Shown here piece by piece: positions 62,801 to 64,000 of a stretch of 64,000 nucleotides of DNA; the first letter of the stretch is position 1; every line of letters begins with the position of its first letter. A model generated the notes under the pieces. That model saw nothing but the letters and a program-made list of their open reading frames with translations, was not told where the DNA came from and made no database searches. Origin of the DNA: Aradus depressus (Eukaryota > Arthropoda > Insecta > Hemiptera > Aradidae). A program made the translations under genes and the position numbers. The stretch spans positions 10,666,562-10,730,561 of the forward strand of contig OY759217.1 of the NCBI GenBank assembly GCA_963662175.1, in the 5' to 3' direction.

Positions 62801-63814
62801 AGTATGAAGAAAAACTAATAAAAATGAATGGAGATTTAGCCGCAGCACAGACAGAAATGAAAAATCTACGTCAGAGATGCGCATCTGGGATGAACATTTA
62901 CAATAACGTAATATTTAATAATCATTACTGTCCGAATATCACCAATTATATTGTTTCTATTTATTCATATTATACTCTCTAGAAGTTTCGGCTATACGTT
63001 CCACATAGGAGTATTCATTCCTGTAAAAGTACATTCGGAATTTCATTACAATCGAACGAAAGGAGCTTTCAAAAACTTTTTTTTTAATGTCAATTTTTTT
63101 ATTCAGTACGCTCTCAAACAGATCGAAAATTGCAATCATTCACTTCGAAGGTTTAATTCTAGTAAGTGAAACTGCAAAAATGCAATTTTATAGGACAGCT
63201 TTTTTTTTTACTTCTTGAGATTGTTCCCCAGTACGCTGGTTCTTACGTTTCTAATCGTTCGATCCGCGTGCAATACTAATACCGTAGGTGAATAAAAATG
63301 TAGGACTCCCACAGTACAGTCGAGCTCATGTCCACCAGTGACGAAAGAGCGCTCTGGTAGTAGGCGATATGACCTCGTAGTTAAAACCCGGGTATGAGTC
63401 ATAATAACTAACTATAAATATACAGCAGATACCAAAAATGAAAATAAAGATATTCGGCTAAAAAATTGATATAATTTATATATCGCGAATGTCCGCGAGT
63501 CTCACATATATTACCATCCTCTTTGAAGATATCCGTTGTTGCAGGTCGACATGCACTATCCAAGAGCTGAGATGATTCAACCAAGTAGCAGAAGTACTCG
63601 GTACCAGCCTCTGCCCATCGTCACCACGGCCACCCAGATGTACACGGCTTCCTCACAACAGTTTGGCTCTGAGACGAACGTGTCTGTAGAAAACAATACT
63701 CCAAAGGATACCTCCAACGGAACTGAAGTGAATCTTGCAGGAGTACAGAAAAAAGTCAATTTTCCCGTTGCGAGAAAAAGAAAACTTTACACTCCTGTTA
63801 ATGATATACTTTAA
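59845..63814 (+). CDS. Seven-exon gene for a 298-residue coiled-coil protein, unrecognised
   Basis: Exons 59845-59895, 59973-60147, 60859-60923, 61008-61110, 61968-62095, 62803-62907 and 63545-63814 join to 897 nt including TAA, all with GT/AG borders and matching phases (0,1,0,1,0,0). Start at 59845 is the first ATG of the frame. Residues 1-205 are charged and heptad-rich (EQERKISLLKDEIK, ENMQNEVKRTDENYKRQLSQ), predicting a long, nearly continuous coiled coil. Residues 210-298 are Ser/Thr/Gln-rich and end in a basic cluster, VARKRKLYTPVNDIL, which could be a nuclear localisation or docking signal. No signal peptide or membrane segment. A structural or scaffold role is inferred; I cannot name the family. 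AATAAA at 63818 follows the stop at once; another lies near 63910. SINE-2 in introns 5 and 6 and a MITE in intron 2. Confidence 0.82.
59973..60147 (+). CDS. Exon 2 (residues 18-75, split codon 76)
   Basis: Acceptor TTTTTCTGTAG, donor GTAGTA after GAACTCTCACATATTAAAG. The longest coiled-coil exon apart from exon 5. An alternative acceptor, TCTTACAG at 59980, would shift the frame and is rejected. Confidence 0.8.
60470..60835. mobile_element. MITE in intron 2, 35-bp terminal inverted repeats
   Basis: GGGGTTAGAATCAAAATGGT with CCAAGTGACATTTTT at the left is matched by its complement at 60801-60835, with two mismatches. The 366-bp length and AT-rich non-coding interior suit a MITE. The target duplication is not clear. 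Confidence 0.8.
60859..60923 (+). CDS. Exon 3 (residues 76-97)
   Basis: Acceptor TTCGTTTTTCAG, donor GTAATT after CAG. Reads EENQKLIKEQKSLQELLDQK from the split codon. Confidence 0.8.
61008..61110 (+). CDS. Exon 4 (residues 98-131, split codon 132)
   Basis: Acceptor CATATTATTTTAG. The donor GTTCGT is weak but gives the only frame that continues into exon 5. Reads KFQDEKDSWSQEKEEIEKNK onward. Confidence 0.72.
61111..61967. repeat. Intron 4 with a common interspersed motif
   Basis: GGGGTTCCTTATTCCAAATG with GTAAAAATGGAACCCTTATA at 61145-61185 resembles a repeat I know from insect genomes, notably Lepidoptera. The ORFs 61458-61649 and 61522-61755 show no known domain. Confidence 0.4.
61968..62095 (+). 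CDS. Exon 5 (residues 132-174)
   Basis: Acceptor TTCCTGTTTTAG, strong donor GTAAGT. Reads VQSLNREIARLQEEDKTMLE onward. Confidence 0.82.
62192..62520 (+). mobile_element. SINE-2 in intron 5, full length
   Basis: AGAGCGCTGGTAGGTCAGAG head, GCGGGTTCGAAACCCAGCC (intact box B), GGGTGGGACGTTAAGCGATG, CTCATGTCCACCAGAGCAAC. Same orientation as the gene. Confidence 0.92.
62803..62907 (+). CDS. Exon 6 (residues 175-209)
   Basis: Acceptor TTATTTATTTTACAG. Donor GTAATA after AACAATTTACAATAAC-like TTTACAATAAC. Reads YEEKLIKMNGDLAAAQTEMK onward. Reading through instead of splicing would add about 25 codons to a stop near 62983, a possible alternative end. Confidence 0.75.
63270..63415 (+). mobile_element. 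SINE-2 3' fragment in intron 6
   Basis: TAGGTGAATAAAAATGTAGG, CTCATGTCCACCAGTGACGA, GTAGTAGGCGATATGACCTC, ACCCGGGTATGAGTCATAAT. Same orientation as the gene. Confidence 0.88.
63545..63814 (+). CDS. Exon 7, terminal (residues 210-298)
   Basis: Acceptor CCGTTGTTGCAG. GC is clearly higher than in the introns, and the frame is open to TAA at 63812. Begins VDMHYPRAEMIQPSSRSTRY. Confidence 0.82.
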   Translation, partial: VDMHYPRAEMIQPSSRSTRYQPLPIVTTATQMYTASSQQFGSETNVSVENNTPKDTSNGTEVNLAGVQKKVNFPVARKRKLYTPVNDIL

Positions 63815-64000
63815 AATAATAAATTATTCATGTATTTATTTTATTCATTGTCCTAACGTCGAACCCTTCGATACATTATGCCGAAAATCATTATTGTAAG
63901 TAATTAAGAAATAAAGAAAAGCGTGTTTTTAAAATATTAAGTACTTCACAATATATATATAATAATGGGAGTGAGTACTTTCGGTATTGCTACCATCTTC
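63815..64000. other. 3' UTR and start of the next region
   Basis: Polyadenylation signals AATAAA at 63818-63823 and about 63910-63915. From an ATG at 63965 a frame is open to the window edge (12 codons), too short to call. Confidence 0.45.

Noticed and set aside
63965..64000. Start of a next gene
   Set aside because: Only 12 codons before the window edge; no supporting signal.

Overview
The window looks like a piece of an AT-rich animal genome, most likely an arthropod and probably an insect. That rests on its repeats: Jockey-type non-LTR retrotransposon tails, tRNA-derived SINEs with intact box A and box B, hAT, pogo and piggyBac-type DNA elements, and spliced exons with GT/AG borders. I cannot name the species. 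Nothing is organised like a bacterial or organellar genome.

Layout. Positions 1-59,800 are almost entirely transposable elements, their remnants, tandem arrays and anonymous AT-rich DNA. The only well-supported host gene is at the right end (59,845-63,814, + strand): seven exons joining in frame into a 298-residue coiled-coil protein I do not recognise. One intron holds a terminal-inverted-repeat element and two hold SINE copies.

The best-preserved mobile element is an LTR retrotransposon at 8,100-13,315. It has two 765-bp LTRs with no difference I could see, a 4-bp target duplication (ATAG), and one 444-codon coiled-coil ORF but no protease, reverse transcriptase, RNase H or integrase. It looks like a recent non-autonomous insertion. 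A diverged related LTR lies just upstream (6,146-6,980).

Dispersed families, with names used only here. Family A: about 30 copies of a non-coding repeat up to about 0.7 kb whose two ends carry the inverted decamer ACTTCCCCAG / CTGGGGAAGT and whose body is built of two or three related modules of about 135 bp. SINE-1: Leu-tRNA-like head, 5 copies, three with clear target duplications. SINE-2: tRNA-like head beginning GGCGCCGGTAGCTCAG, about 20 full or partial copies in both orientations. Family D: two long copies (1,141 and 49,113) with a hairpin resembling a hammerhead-ribozyme core; the second is interrupted by a TTAA-flanked piggyBac-type MITE. Repeat E: three pieces in inverted arrangement at 52,961-55,039. 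Non-LTR retrotransposon fragments lie at 440, 3,778, 16,305, 22,140, 25,531-26,170 and 44,317. A hAT element with an 8-bp target duplication lies at 57,107-57,778 and a pogo relic at 31,814-32,496.

Tandem arrays: nine visibly perfect 60-bp units (1,866-2,407), 138-bp units (43,373-43,787), 18-bp units (32,702-32,818) and degenerate units of about 150 bp (58,795-59,260). Long inverted structures lie at 27,222-28,276 and 46,944-47,591. The elements do not form a pathway. Their order of insertion can be read from nesting: SINE-1 into Jockey and into family A, SINE-2 beside or inside family A, and a piggyBac MITE into family D.
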